DNA of 43,785 nt. Origin: Nostoc sp. LPT. Lineage in GTDB: Bacteria > Cyanobacteriota > Cyanobacteriia > Cyanobacteriales > Nostocaceae. This document shows positions 23,417-31,881 of this stretch, piece after piece. The notes below the pieces were generated by a model that was not told where the DNA came from, made no database searches, and worked only from the letters and a program-made list of their open reading frames with translations. Position 1 is the first letter of the stretch, and each line of letters opens with the position of its first letter. The position numbers and the translations under genes are program-made. The stretch spans positions 1 through 43,785 of the forward strand of contig NZ_JABXKF010000029.1 of assembly GCF_017115165.1 (NCBI RefSeq). Reading direction: 5' to 3'.

Positions 23417-26400
23417 TTAAACTACAGCGATCGCTCCTCCTAATGCAGAGAAAATGGCGGAGACGAATGCTGTAGCAAACAGCCACCACGCTGCTGTAGC
23501 TGCGGCTTTGCGGGTTTCTTCTGCTTGCCGCTGTGCTTGATGCTTCACCTGTTCTAGGCGGCGTTGGGCTTCCTGCTGTATGCGTTCTGCACGTTGCAAT
23601 ACTGTGTTGCGTGCCCGTTCAATTTGGTCGATGATCCGGTTAGCATCTTCTTCGGAGATGTCCTCACGAGAACTCATAATTGCCACTAGGGTATCACGGT
23701 CAAAGGAGGACAGGCGATCGCGCAGGGCATCAAACCCCGCTTGGGGATCGTCAAAAACTGTGCGAACATCGCGCTTAATACCATCATAGTTAAGTTCCGG
23801 GCGATCCAGGGAGTTGAGATAGTTACGAATGCGGGCAAAAACCCCATCAATTGCATCTTGAATGCCGCGTTGGATACTCCGCACTTGTTCAACAAATTGA
23901 TCCCTTACGGACACTATATTATCGGCAATCCGCGCTGCTTCTTCATCAGAAATATCTTCCCGAATTTTCAGCAGGGCGATGATCGTAGAACGGTCAAACT
24001 GTCCAAGGCGATCGCCAAAGCTTTCTACGCCAACTCGCGGATCGTGCAACAATAATTGCAAGTCGCGTTTGATACCTTCAGGATTGAGTTCTTCTTTGCC
24101 AGTTTGGCGCAGATAATCTTCCAAATAACCTTTGAATGATTCTACTCTTTGCTGTGTGCGGCTAGCTAGGCGACGAGGCGCACGCACAAAGTTACGAATC
24201 GAAGTTTGGGTGGAATCAATGATTTCATTGACTTGTTCTTCACTCAAGTCTTGGCGTTGACTGAGCAATTTCACTAATGTATCTCTGTCTACCTGCGACA
24301 ACCGACGGCGCAGTGCGACGGCTCCCTCTTTGGGATTTTCAAACAATCTGGTCAAGTCTCGCCCAATACCTTCTGGATTCAGTTCTTGTTTGCCAGTATT
24401 CCGCAGATAATCTGCGATTGTTGTCGTCACAGAGTCGTATTGCTCTTTTGCTTTATCGACTACAATTTGGGGTGTGTGGCGAATACTATACCATGACTCC
24501 TCAGTAGCATTGATGATTTGATTAACTTGATCTTCACTCAAATCTTCCCGCTGACTCAACAATTGCACTAAGGTATCGCGGTCAAAGCGAGACAAGCGTG
24601 CCCGAATTGAGCTAATTCCAGCTTGAGGATCTTCTAGTAGCTTTTTGAAGTCGGCGCGAATACCATCAGGATTCAGTTCTGATTTTCCGGTGTTACGCAG
24701 ATATGATTCTACATTTAGCCACAGGGTTTCTGCTTGATATTGTGCCTGTTCTGCTAGTCCTTTGGATTCTACCAAGACGCGATCGCGTTGTTTTTCCAAC
24801 TCATCGAGAATGCTGTCTACTTCATATAACTGGACATCATTACGTTGTAGCAATATCTGCCGAATTTCTTGGCGGTCAAGGTGCGCTAGTCGTAATGTCA
24901 GGGTTTCATAATCTGCCTCTGAGTCTTCCAAAAGTGGTTTAAAATTCTGCTCAATGCCTTCAGGTGTCAAATCTGCCTTCGGAGTAATGAGCAGATAACT
25001 TTCTACTGCGCGTTGCAAGTCTTGGACGATATCTCTTTCTTCAACAGCTCTGACTGTTATTAGCACTTCTTGGCGGACAGTTTCTAGCTGATTTACAATG
25101 CGCTGAATTTGACCTTGGGTAAGCAATCCCCGTTGTTGCAAAATTTTGGCGAAATCATTGCGGGATAGTCGTTCTAGTTCCCTGCGGACGATTCCAGGGT
25201 CAGCTGCTGGGTCGTAGATGACATCATGAAATTCCTGGGCAATTCTTTCTGGACTCAGTTGCCAAGCATAAGTATTGTACAGGTAGTTTTCGACATCAGC
25301 CCGAATTGGACTATAGGGTTGTGATGGTGTTGGCAAGCCTAGCTTATCTGCTTGTTGGGTGACTTTATCTTTAGCGCTAGTGAGACTACCTAAGATTTTT
25401 TCCACATCCAAATCAGGCAAATCTGCCCGTCCCAGCACAGTGGCGGTTAAGGCGGATAGTCCTTGCTGGATTGTACTTTGAATTGGCCCAGAGGCTGCCT
25501 TTTGGTCAGATTCTTTGGAATCACCCTTTTCTGCTAATAACCGATCCAGCTTGGCATTGAGTTCATCTGTTTTGGTTTGTCCTGGTGGGAGTGATTTCAA
25601 ATAATCCATCAACTCACCCAAACGGTCTTCGGTGGGTGGTTGTTGACTTACCACTTGCTGCCAAACTTTATACAAAGTATCAGCAATGCGGCTAACGTCT
25701 TTTTTAGAAAGATCGGTGCGGCTGCTGACTAACTCAATAAACTTTTGGCGGTCGATGTTGCGGATATCTGGAGTCCCGGCGATCGCTTTTAATTGCGGAT
25801 CGTTGAGTAAATTTTCAAAATCACTCCGAATTTTTGATACATCTAGCTCTGGAGGACGGATCTTTTCTAAGTAATCTTCAATGTTTTCCCGGATACTCAC
25901 GGGGTCGATGGCGCTTCCTAGTTCTCGACGGACGGCGGCGGCGGCGGCTTCAGCTGTGGCTACCACTTGGCTATTCACAGCTTTAGCGCCTAGTGCGGCG
26001 GTAGCAGTCCCCATAATCGCCTGAAACCCAGATGTTGCCGTATTGACAACTGAGCCAATTAAGGAGCCTACGGTGGTGGAACTTACCCAAACTAAAAGCA
26101 AAAAGTAAGCACCCCAAATCACCAAACCGAGAATCGCTCCCAATCCTCGGTCTGAGATCACAAGGCTCAATTTTACTGCTAGATAAGAAGCGATTAATAA
26201 GGCGACCGTCACAGTGAGTAATGTCCAAATCCCTACTGCTGTGCCGATTTTGCGAATGCTGCCACCCAAACTCCCGACTTCCCCATTATCTGAATCCGAA
26301 TCAGATGAGTGCCCCAGGTAGGAAATACCGGCTGCAAGGGAGAGATTAGTTAGAACTAATTGGAAAGCAAAGGCAAGAATCACCCCGGAGATTAAAGCCA

Positions 26401-26530
26401 CAAAAAAGCGCGGCCCGGAAATGAGAACCGATGCTTGTTCTGGTGTGACGTTTGAGCGTTCTACTGGAACCTGTGCTAACCACAATAGTGGTTTATGCAG
26501 TCCCACCATGATTTCCGTACTTTGGAACAT
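23417..26530 (-). CDS. Large membrane protein with seven helical repeats, function unknown
   Basis: The 1037-residue protein has three membrane spans in the first 170 residues (PRFFVALISGVILAFAFQLV, IWTLLTVTVALLIASYLAV, LGAILGLVIWGAYFLLLVWV), a long cytosolic-like helical region, and one C-terminal span (AAWWLFATAFVSAIFSALGG). Between about 210 and 980 lie seven repeats of about 90 residues built on YLRNTGKxELNPEGI, LLxDPxxG, LRxRLSxxDRDTLVxLLSQR and DLSEEQVNxII. The last four are the best conserved. Linkers between repeats are charged helices, probably coiled coils. No nucleotide-binding or catalytic motif is seen. It is divergent from the HLIP cluster, so a stress or thylakoid role is possible, but that is inference. 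Confidence 0.85.
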   Translation of the reverse strand: MFQSTEIMVGLHKPLLWLAQVPVERSNVTPEQASVLISGPRFFVALISGVILAFAFQLVLTNLSLAAGISYLGHSSDSDSDNGEVGSLGGSIRKIGTAVGIWTLLTVTVALLIASYLAVKLSLVISDRGLGAILGLVIWGAYFLLLVWVSSTTVGSLIGSVVNTATSGFQAIMGTATAALGAKAVNSQVVATAEAAAAAVRRELGSAIDPVSIRENIEDYLEKIRPPELDVSKIRSDFENLLNDPQLKAIAGTPDIRNIDRQKFIELVSSRTDLSKKDVSRIADTLYKVWQQVVSQQPPTEDRLGELMDYLKSLPPGQTKTDELNAKLDRLLAEKGDSKESDQKAASGPIQSTIQQGLSALTATVLGRADLPDLDVEKILGSLTSAKDKVTQQADKLGLPTPSQPYSPIRADVENYLYNTYAWQLSPERIAQEFHDVIYDPAADPGIVRRELERLSRNDFAKILQQRGLLTQGQIQRIVNQLETVRQEVLITVRAVEERDIVQDLQRAVESYLLITPKADLTPEGIEQNFKPLLEDSEADYETLTLRLAHLDRQEIRQILLQRNDVQLYEVDSILDELEKQRDRVLVESKGLAEQAQYQAETLWLNVESYLRNTGKSELNPDGIRADFKKLLEDPQAGISSIRARLSRFDRDTLVQLLSQREDLSEDQVNQIINATEESWYSIRHTPQIVVDKAKEQYDSVTTTIADYLRNTGKQELNPEGIGRDLTRLFENPKEGAVALRRRLSQVDRDTLVKLLSQRQDLSEEQVNEIIDSTQTSIRNFVRAPRRLASRTQQRVESFKGYLEDYLRQTGKEELNPEGIKRDLQLLLHDPRVGVESFGDRLGQFDRSTIIALLKIREDISDEEAARIADNIVSVRDQFVEQVRSIQRGIQDAIDGVFARIRNYLNSLDRPELNYDGIKRDVRTVFDDPQAGFDALRDRLSSFDRDTLVAIMSSREDISEEDANRIIDQIERARNTVLQRAERIQQEAQRRLEQVKHQAQRQAEETRKAAATAAWWLFATAFVSAIFSALGGAIAVV

Positions 26531-27016
26531 TGGATTTCCTTCTACTAAGTTTAGATTTGGGGGAATTAAGAATTTCTTGAGAAGTAACTCTTAGTATTTA
26601 TTATGTTTGTACCTATGGCAATACCTAACCCTTTAGATCAGAATCGTAGAATTTAGCTATTTAAAGCATCTCTCCAAAGGCTGAAAACTCTATCCAGCGT
26701 AAGATATAAATTTTAGTCTCCTTCAGTATAAATTTTAATAAAATTGGCAACACTATTAATTAATTACCACTAATTTTTAATTTTAATTGCTTACTTGAGA
26801 GGGAATGATTCTATTGAAATACTAGTTAATTCTTAAATTATTTAAATCTATTTAAATATCTATTTTTTATCACCCTCTCCAGGTGGATTTGTTTCTGATA
26901 ATACTTTCTGATAATCGTCCCTAAGAAGTGCTTGTGGTTTGTGTCTATGGGCAGAAAGGATTTTAATTATTAAAAGGTACATTAAAGTTAACAAACGAAT
27001 TGTTGAGGATAAAAAA
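26531..27016. other. Divergent intergenic region, AT-rich
   Basis: This 486-bp gap lies between the divergent 1037-residue protein gene and the HLIP cluster. It must carry both promoters. Apart from AT-rich runs and poly-T/A tracts (around 26770-26875) I see no gene, RNA fold or repeat I can name. Confidence 0.6.
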
Positions 27017-27222
27017 ATGGCAACTCGCTTTTCCAGTAGAGATTTGCCAATAATTTCAACAGAATACAATGGTTGCGATCGCAATTATTTTGTGTTTGGT
27101 TGGACTCTTCAAGCCGAAATTTAGAACGGTCGTTTGCAATAATTGCCTTTCTTGCCTATTTAGTTTGGGATTTAGTTCGCTATGGCGTTCTGTGTGACGT
27201 TTTGCGCTTGATTGATTACTAA
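27017..27222 (+). pseudogene. High-light-inducible protein (HLIP) pseudogene
   Basis: ATG 27017 begins MATRFSSRDLPIISTEYNGC and continues through VFGWTLQAEI, then TAG (27122-27124) replaces the Trp codon of AEIWNGRL. One base is also missing shortly after, compared with the intact copies. Further stops follow, though DNA similarity runs to TAA 27220-27222. Both lesions remove the chlorophyll-binding helix. It stands first in the cluster and its ribosome-site region is intact, so a 35-residue peptide could still be made. Confidence 0.8.
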
Positions 27223-27266
27223 AGCATTAAAGAATAAAAACCAACTTGATTAGGAAGGAAAAAACA

Positions 27267-27470
27267 ATGGAAACTCGTCCATCTACTGATTTATCATCTA
27301 CTACTAAAGCTTACAATGGCCGCGATCGCAATGAATTTCTGTTTGGTTTTACTCCCCAAGCCGAAATTTGGAATGGTCGCTTGGCAGCTATTGGTTTTCT
27401 TGCCTATTTACTTTGGGATTTAGCTGGTTATAGCGTCCTGCGCGACGTTTTACATCTGATTGGCTACTAG
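27267..27470 (+). CDS. High-light-inducible protein (HLIP / small CAB-like protein)
   Basis: From ATG 27267 the protein has 67 residues: a polar N-terminus (METRPSTDLSSTTKAYNGRD), then FTPQAEIWNGRLAAIGFLAY and LLWDLAGYSVL. E-x-x-N-x-R is the chlorophyll-binding signature of one-helix light-harvesting-like proteins, which bind chlorophyll and carotenoid in the thylakoid membrane during light stress. Start: aaggaa lies about 9 bases upstream. From codon 26 or so the DNA is identical to the next two genes, while the first part differs, which points to gene conversion or unequal crossing-over. Confidence 0.93.
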   Translation: METRPSTDLSSTTKAYNGRDRNEFLFGFTPQAEIWNGRLAAIGFLAYLLWDLAGYSVLRDVLHLIGY

Positions 27471-27513
27471 AAAAACTAAACACTTAAAAAACTACTAGAT
27501 TTTGGAGAAAAAA

Positions 27514-27726
27514 ATGGCAATTAAAGAAACTCGTTCCTCTACTGATTTACCACCTGTTGCATCCGAATACAATGGCGTAGACCGTAATGCATTTCTGTTT
27601 GGTTTTACTCCCCAAGCCGAAATTTGGAATGGTCGCTTGGCAGCTATTGGTTTTCTTGCCTATTTACTTTGGGATTTAGCTGGTTATAGCGTCCTGCGCG
27701 ACGTTTTACATCTGATTGGCTACTAG
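27514..27726 (+). CDS. High-light-inducible protein, tandem copy 1
   Basis: From ATG 27514 the protein has 70 residues: MAIKETRSSTDLPPVASEYN, then DRNAFLFGFTPQAEIWNGR and the single membrane helix ending VLHLIGY. The role is that of HLIPs in general: photoprotection and chlorophyll handling at photosystem II assembly. Start: ggag (from 27502) lies 8 bases before ATG; the frame could open at 27502 but the ribosome site argues against it. It is identical to the following gene at every base, including 43 bp upstream. Confidence 0.94.
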   Translation: MAIKETRSSTDLPPVASEYNGVDRNAFLFGFTPQAEIWNGRLAAIGFLAYLLWDLAGYSVLRDVLHLIGY

Positions 27727-27769
27727 AAAAACTAAACACTTAAAAAACTACTAGATTTTGGAGAAAAAA

Positions 27770-27982
27770 ATGGCAATTAAAGAAACTCGTTCCTCTACTG
27801 ATTTACCACCTGTTGCATCCGAATACAATGGCGTAGACCGTAATGCATTTCTGTTTGGTTTTACTCCCCAAGCCGAAATTTGGAATGGTCGCTTGGCAGC
27901 TATTGGTTTTCTTGCCTATTTACTTTGGGATTTAGCTGGTTATAGCGTCCTGCGCGACGTTTTACATCTGATTGGCTACTAG
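27770..27982 (+). CDS. High-light-inducible protein, tandem copy 2
   Basis: The coding sequence and the 43 bp before it are identical to 27471-27726, so the 70-residue product is the same as that of the previous gene. Each copy keeps its own ribosome site (ttttggaga). The 43-44 bp gaps contain no terminator, so pseudogene remnant and three genes are probably one transcript ending at the hairpin 28017-28054. Extra copies may raise dosage under strong light. Confidence 0.94.
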   Translation: MAIKETRSSTDLPPVASEYNGVDRNAFLFGFTPQAEIWNGRLAAIGFLAYLLWDLAGYSVLRDVLHLIGY

Positions 27983-28016
27983 TAGCCTTACCATAACCAT
28001 TATGATAGATTAAAAT

Positions 28017-28054
28017 AGTCCTTATCTAAGCACTTTAGTGCCTAGATAAGGACT
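28017..28054 (+). terminator. Terminator of the HLIP cluster
   Basis: AGTCCTTATCTA and TAGATAAGGACT form a 12-bp perfect stem, extended inwards by GCAC/GTGC around tttA. The downstream bases are aaattgttta. It is 34 bp after the last HLIP stop. Confidence 0.75.
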
Positions 28055-28179
28055 AAATTGTTTACTACGAACTTATCAAAAAATTGAGCAACTTGCTTAC
28101 CGAAAACGACTCATGATACAAGCCCCTAAATTTATTTATGGGGATCAATAATGCAAGAATTTTGAATTTTGAATTCGGA

Positions 28180-28235
28180 GCGTACCCCTTTGGGGAAGCA
28201 AGCTACGCGTAGCGTCTCGTAGAGAAGCGACGTGA
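28180..28235. repeat. Dispersed cyanobacterial palindromic repeat
   Basis: cgtaccccttTGGGGaagca and gctacgcgtagcgtctcg with gtagagaagcgacgtga are short nested palindromes common in Nostoc-type genomes. A related tract (cgtcccgtagagaagtacgg) lies at about 40855-40885. Together with plain AT-rich sequence it fills the gap 28055-28333. Confidence 0.55.
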
Positions 28236-28333
28236 CTCTTCTCTTCTACTTATTTACCAATTGTTGTACTAGGATATAACGGTATCAGTTTTCCACACCC
28301 ACCTCCCGAAGTTTAATTGGTTGCATAGTAGCG

Positions 28334-28361
28334 AAAAAAGCCACCTAGTTTTAGGTGACTT
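28334..28361 (-). terminator. Rho-independent terminator of the universal stress protein gene
   Basis: On the minus strand AAGTCACCTA and TAGGTGGCTT pair around AAAC with one mismatch, and TTTTTC follows. It lies 48 bp after the stop at 28409. Confidence 0.8.
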
Positions 28362-28408
28362 ATCTACGATCAAAATTTGATAAAAATTACTGAAATTTTA
28401 AACAGTTA

Positions 28409-29044
28409 TTATTCCTCAATAGAACTGGGAATACCCAAAACAGCACAGGGAAAATTAGAACCTAGAGCCCCAATCATCGGATGATTGACAGAGTTGCAAC
28501 CTAGAAACAGAATATCGGCAGCTTCTGATTTAACAACTTTGTTAAGTTCTGTGGCAATGGGGCCGAAGCGCAGGTGAGATTTGAAGGAACCTTGCCATTC
28601 TTCAGCTAAACTCCGGGCTTGCCAGAGAATTATATCTGCTTGTTGTAGGGGAGCGATCGCTGTCTGTAATTTGGGTTGAGTTAATACCTGTGTGACAGAC
28701 TTTGATATTTCACTGACTTGACATTCCAATGAAGGCTGTTCTTGGGGAAAGCTTAAAATATTTGGATACTGACTGCTTTGATTATCTTCTACCACATAAA
28801 CAGCTTGAACTGTAACTTCTGTATTGGTGGCCAAACGCGTTTGATGGGCAATCCAAAATGCAATATCTAATGCCGTATGACTGTTGGGAGATGCGTCATA
28901 AGCAACAATTAGATTAACTGCTTCCGCCTTTTGAGGTTTTTTAGAAAAAGGTTTGTTTGGTTCTGGCAACAGTACCATTTGTTCAATTAAGTCATCTCGA
29001 CCTGTGGCACTTTGCAGACGTGCTAACATTGGCTTGATTTGCAC
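28409..29044 (-). CDS. Universal stress protein (UspA) family protein
   Basis: From GTG 29044 the product has 211 residues. It has a short N-terminal extension (VQIKPMLARLQSATGRDDL), then the UspA fold: NLIVAYDASPNSHTALDIAFW, VTVQAVYVVED, QADIILWQARSLAEEW, and SEAADILFLGCNSVNHPMIG. UspA-like proteins bind ATP or other nucleotides; the canonical G-x2-G-x9-G loop is only partly kept here (LFLGCNSVN), so nucleotide binding is uncertain. The start is chosen because AGGAG lies 10 bases before GTG; the frame also opens at 29077. A ydaO-type riboswitch candidate precedes it by about 180 bp on the same strand, so its level may respond to c-di-AMP. Confidence 0.88.
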   Translation of the reverse strand: MQIKPMLARLQSATGRDDLIEQMVLLPEPNKPFSKKPQKAEAVNLIVAYDASPNSHTALDIAFWIAHQTRLATNTEVTVQAVYVVEDNQSSQYPNILSFPQEQPSLECQVSEISKSVTQVLTQPKLQTAIAPLQQADIILWQARSLAEEWQGSFKSHLRFGPIATELNKVVKSEAADILFLGCNSVNHPMIGALGSNFPCAVLGIPSSIEE

Positions 29045-29188
29045 AGCTTTACTTCTCCTAATGAAATGAATTAGCAATGAGAAGCAGGGCGACCAATTTG
29101 AGATTTTGGACTTCGGCTACGCTCAGTCGAACGATTTTGGATTTTAGATTGAGTGGTGATAACCAAAATTTCAAATCTTAAATCAGTT

Positions 29189-29239
29189 AAGGAAACCCCA
29201 ATAATAACTGTATTACAGCCAAAGTCTTGGGGGTTCCTT
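29189..29239 (-). terminator. Hairpin overlapping the riboswitch 3' strand, possible expression platform
   Basis: On the minus strand AAGGAACCCCCAA pairs with TTGGGGTTTCCTT (one mismatch of 13), with a small inner CTGT/ACAG stem. Its first bases (AAGG) are also the 3' strand of the riboswitch helix CCTTCCA/TGGAAGG, so the two folds compete. No T-run follows. This is what an on/off switch needs, but it is inference from the sequence. Confidence 0.5.
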
Positions 29240-29438
29240 CCATTGCCTACGGAGTTAGCTGACGGGCTAAGACTGGAAGGTGTCTCTCTCTTAGGAGTGC
29301 TGAGTGCTGAGTGCTGAGTGCTGAGTTAATATTAATAATTCTTAACTTTTGACTCTTAACTCCTCATTTTCTATGAGATACGCCCCACAATATGGTTCCT
29401 CCGTTCCAAATCCAGCTTTCATGAATTTGAATTAGGCT
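29225..29438 (-). ncRNA. ydaO/yuaA-type (c-di-AMP) riboswitch upstream of the universal stress gene
   Basis: Read on the minus strand the element has the conserved blocks of the ydaO class: GCCTAATTC, GGAACGGAGGAACCA, TGTGGGGCGTATCTCAT, a variable loop, then AGCCCGTCAGCTAAC and TCCGTAGGC, closed by the helix CCTTCCA/TGGAAGG. The variable loop contains the heptamer repeat 29295-29326. ydaO riboswitches bind cyclic di-AMP and usually turn genes off when it is high; known targets are potassium and osmolyte transport and cell-wall genes. It starts 27 bp after the ATPase gene stop and precedes the universal stress gene. It shares all blocks with 32826-33024. Confidence 0.85.
29295..29326. repeat. 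Heptamer repeat (GAGTGCT) inside the riboswitch loop
   Basis: Four and a half direct copies of gagtgct lie between the two conserved halves of the riboswitch. This is the STRR type of heterocystous cyanobacteria. The paralogous riboswitch has a different heptamer (agttatg, about 32898-32914) in the same place. Confidence 0.85.
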
Positions 29439-29464
29439 ACCCACTAAAAAAATGATAATCTAAT

Positions 29465-30304
29465 TTACTCGTCTTGGGTAAAATATCGATCGAGGAAATT
29501 TAAGGCATGGTTGCGGAGTTCAAAATACTCTTTTGAGTTTCGCATGGCGGCGCGATCGCGTGGACGCTCAAAAGGAACTTTTAAAATCTCCCCGATATTA
29601 GCAGCTGGGCCATTGGTCATCAAGACAATGCGATCGGACATATAAATTGCTTCGTCTACATCATGGGTAATCATCATCACTGCTTGACGATTATTTTCCC
29701 AAATATCCAATACCTGCTGCTCTAATTTGCCACGAGTTAGTGCATCTAATGCTCCAAAAGGCTCATCCATCAGCAACATTTTGGGACGAATTGCTAAGGC
29801 TCTGGCAATACCTACTCGTTGTTTCATACCTCCAGAAATTTCATCGGGATATTTGTCAGCCGCCGCCGTCAAGTTTACCATTGCCAAGTGTTGATTTACA
29901 ATGCTAATTTTTTCAGCCCTCTTAGCATTTTTTAACACTTCATCCACGGCTAAACGGATATTTTCTCGCACTGTTAACCAAGGTAACAGCGAATAGTTCT
30001 GAAATACCATCATCCTTTCTGCTCCCGGCTGACGAATTTCTTGCCCATCTAGCCTGACTGAGCCGGAAGTTGCTTTTTCTAAACCAGCTACTATTTTTAT
30101 TAGAGTTGATTTCCCACAACCTGAGTGACCAATTACAGAAATATATTCATCTTCACCAATCGTCAGATTAACTCCATCTAAAACGACAAAGTTATCTTTA
30201 TCAGGTGTCGGATAAGACTTGACTAAATTTTCAATTTCTAAAAATCCAGGGCGGGGCATAACTTCGGTCTGGGTATTAATAGGTAATGAGGTATATTCCA
30301 TCAT
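29465..30304 (-). CDS. ABC transporter ATP-binding protein (NrtD/SsuB/TauB type)
   Basis: From ATG 30304 the protein has 279 residues. Motifs are Walker A GHSGCGKST, Q-loop VFQNYSLLPWLTV, signature ISGGMKQRVGIARALA, Walker B MLLMDEPFGALDALTR and the switch His MMITHDVDEA. It supplies ATP energy to the permease encoded at 31882. The start is chosen because CCGGAG lies 6 bases before it; the frame opens at 30331, adding 9 residues. It is the last gene of a three-gene operon, and unlike the nitrate systems there is no NrtC fusion ATPase, so it should act as a homodimer. Confidence 0.93.
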   Translation of the reverse strand: MMEYTSLPINTQTEVMPRPGFLEIENLVKSYPTPDKDNFVVLDGVNLTIGEDEYISVIGHSGCGKSTLIKIVAGLEKATSGSVRLDGQEIRQPGAERMMVFQNYSLLPWLTVRENIRLAVDEVLKNAKRAEKISIVNQHLAMVNLTAAADKYPDEISGGMKQRVGIARALAIRPKMLLMDEPFGALDALTRGKLEQQVLDIWENNRQAVMMITHDVDEAIYMSDRIVLMTNGPAANIGEILKVPFERPRDRAAMRNSKEYFELRNHALNFLDRYFTQDE

Positions 30305-30351
30305 CAAAGGCTCCGGAAATAATTTAGTCAATCAAAATTTAAACTTGGGAT

Positions 30352-31794
30352 TTAAGACATGAAAAAACGAGTGGGAGCGTTAGCCCTGATGGCAAAACTA
30401 TTCAGATAACCCACCGGATCGCTGGGATCGAAGCCTTTCTTATCTATAAATACTTCTGGTGGTTCGACCTTGTAATCATCCTTGGGACACTCGATGCCCA
30501 TGTCAGATGCTATCTCTCGATATAAATCTGCTCTCCAGCCAAGTTCTGCTAGTTTCTCGGCATTTTTGGGGAATTGCTTAATTTGTCCCCACCGTGCTGC
30601 TTGTGTCATCAACCAAATACTTCTGGATCTCCATAAGAATGTAGAGTGTTCTCCTGGCTGTTTGGGAAAATTATCAGGGATATCGAAGAAAATCGTGGTG
30701 TCAGCAGCTTTGATGGTGCGGTCTTTGCCGTCAAAGCCGCCATAGTTATAATTGCCGAGAATTCCGGGACTTGTCAACTTAGCGATTGGGGCATCTTTAT
30801 TTTTAGGTCTAGCACCTGTAAAGGAACGATCTGTAAGCAGTTCGGCTACTTCTTGGCGGTTCTCTACTTTGCTGCAATACTGACAAGCTTCAATCATCGC
30901 TTTGACGAGGGAACGATAGGTTTTGGGATATTTGTCAATAAAGGATTCCATCACCCCCAACAAACGATCTGGGTGTCCTAGCCAGACTTCTTTACCTTGT
31001 GCGAAGGTAAAGCCGATGTTTTCGTTACCTGTAATTGCTCGTGTATTCCAGGGTTCTGCAACCATATAAGCTTGCATCGCACCAATCCGCACGTTTGTTA
31101 CCATTTGGGGGGGCGGAACGATGATGATCCGAAACTCCTTGAAGGGATCGACACCAGCGGCGGCAGATACATAGCGGACAAAGTATTCGTAAATGGCGGA
31201 ACTCAGAACAACTGCCCAAACTTTGCGTTCTGGCGGCTGCTTGTCAAAATAGCCTCGGAAATCGCGCCCAAAGGCTTCTAGGGCGCCATCGCCATGTTTT
31301 TCTTGATACTCATACCACGGACGCAACCCAAAATCCCACATAGCTTTGTTCATCGTCATGGCGTTACCGTGGCGATGAATGGTCATGGCTGCACACAAGG
31401 GGGCGTGGCGTGCGCCTTCAGCACCAATTCTGGCGTTGGTGACTGCACCGGAGACTACGGGTGAGGCATCCAGGCGACCAAATATTACACCGTCGCGGGA
31501 AGTAGCCCAACTCGCTTCGCGGTTGAGTGTGACGTTCAAACCATATTTGCGGAAGAAACCTTTTTTCCAGGCGATTGCAAATGGCGCACAATCATTAACG
31601 GGAACATAACCAATGGTAAGGTCAGATTTTTCTAGATCTTGGGATCTAACTAATGGTTGTACAGCTAAGGCTTCTTCAGTTAGTCCTTTAGCGGATCTAT
31701 CTCCTGAAATCGCACAGGAAGATAACGCTATTCCGGTTGTGGTTGCTCCGATTCCTTTGATAAAGTCTCGTCGAGTCCAGTTATGAGCACCCAT
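30352..31794 (-). CDS. ABC transporter substrate-binding lipoprotein, NrtA/CmpA-like
   Basis: The 480-residue protein has a twin-arginine lipoprotein signal: WTRRDFIKGIGATTTGIALS then SC, with the lipid-anchored Cys at 26. The mature part follows NrtA/CmpA order: LTIGYVPVNDCAPFAIAWKKG, SWATSRDGVIFGRLDAS, APLCAAMTIHRHGNAMTMN, VPPPQMVTNVRIGAMQAYMV and VAEPWNTRAI. NrtA binds nitrate, CmpA bicarbonate; related proteins bind sulfonates or other small organics. I cannot assign the ligand. The protein has inserted segments (about 130-170 and 310-360) and is longer than NrtA (about 440). It is the middle gene, 21 bp before the next frame. Confidence 0.93.
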   Translation of the reverse strand: MGAHNWTRRDFIKGIGATTTGIALSSCAISGDRSAKGLTEEALAVQPLVRSQDLEKSDLTIGYVPVNDCAPFAIAWKKGFFRKYGLNVTLNREASWATSRDGVIFGRLDASPVVSGAVTNARIGAEGARHAPLCAAMTIHRHGNAMTMNKAMWDFGLRPWYEYQEKHGDGALEAFGRDFRGYFDKQPPERKVWAVVLSSAIYEYFVRYVSAAAGVDPFKEFRIIIVPPPQMVTNVRIGAMQAYMVAEPWNTRAITGNENIGFTFAQGKEVWLGHPDRLLGVMESFIDKYPKTYRSLVKAMIEACQYCSKVENRQEVAELLTDRSFTGARPKNKDAPIAKLTSPGILGNYNYGGFDGKDRTIKAADTTIFFDIPDNFPKQPGEHSTFLWRSRSIWLMTQAARWGQIKQFPKNAEKLAELGWRADLYREIASDMGIECPKDDYKVEPPEVFIDKKGFDPSDPVGYLNSFAIRANAPTRFFMS

Positions 31795-31881
31795 TCTTGT
31801 AGCTCCATTGGTGATTAATTACTCACGCTCCAGGTGCAGAGTATCGTTATATTTTGCTATTTTGAACGCAACCAAATTTTG

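Larger units (their letters stand above)
27471..27982 (+). repeat. Perfect 256-bp tandem duplication
   Basis: 27471-27726 and 27727-27982 are identical over 256 bp, each containing a spacer, ribosome site and one HLIP gene. The last 130 bp or so of each also match 27341-27470 of the preceding gene. Absence of any silent change means the duplication is very recent or is maintained by conversion. Confidence 0.92.
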
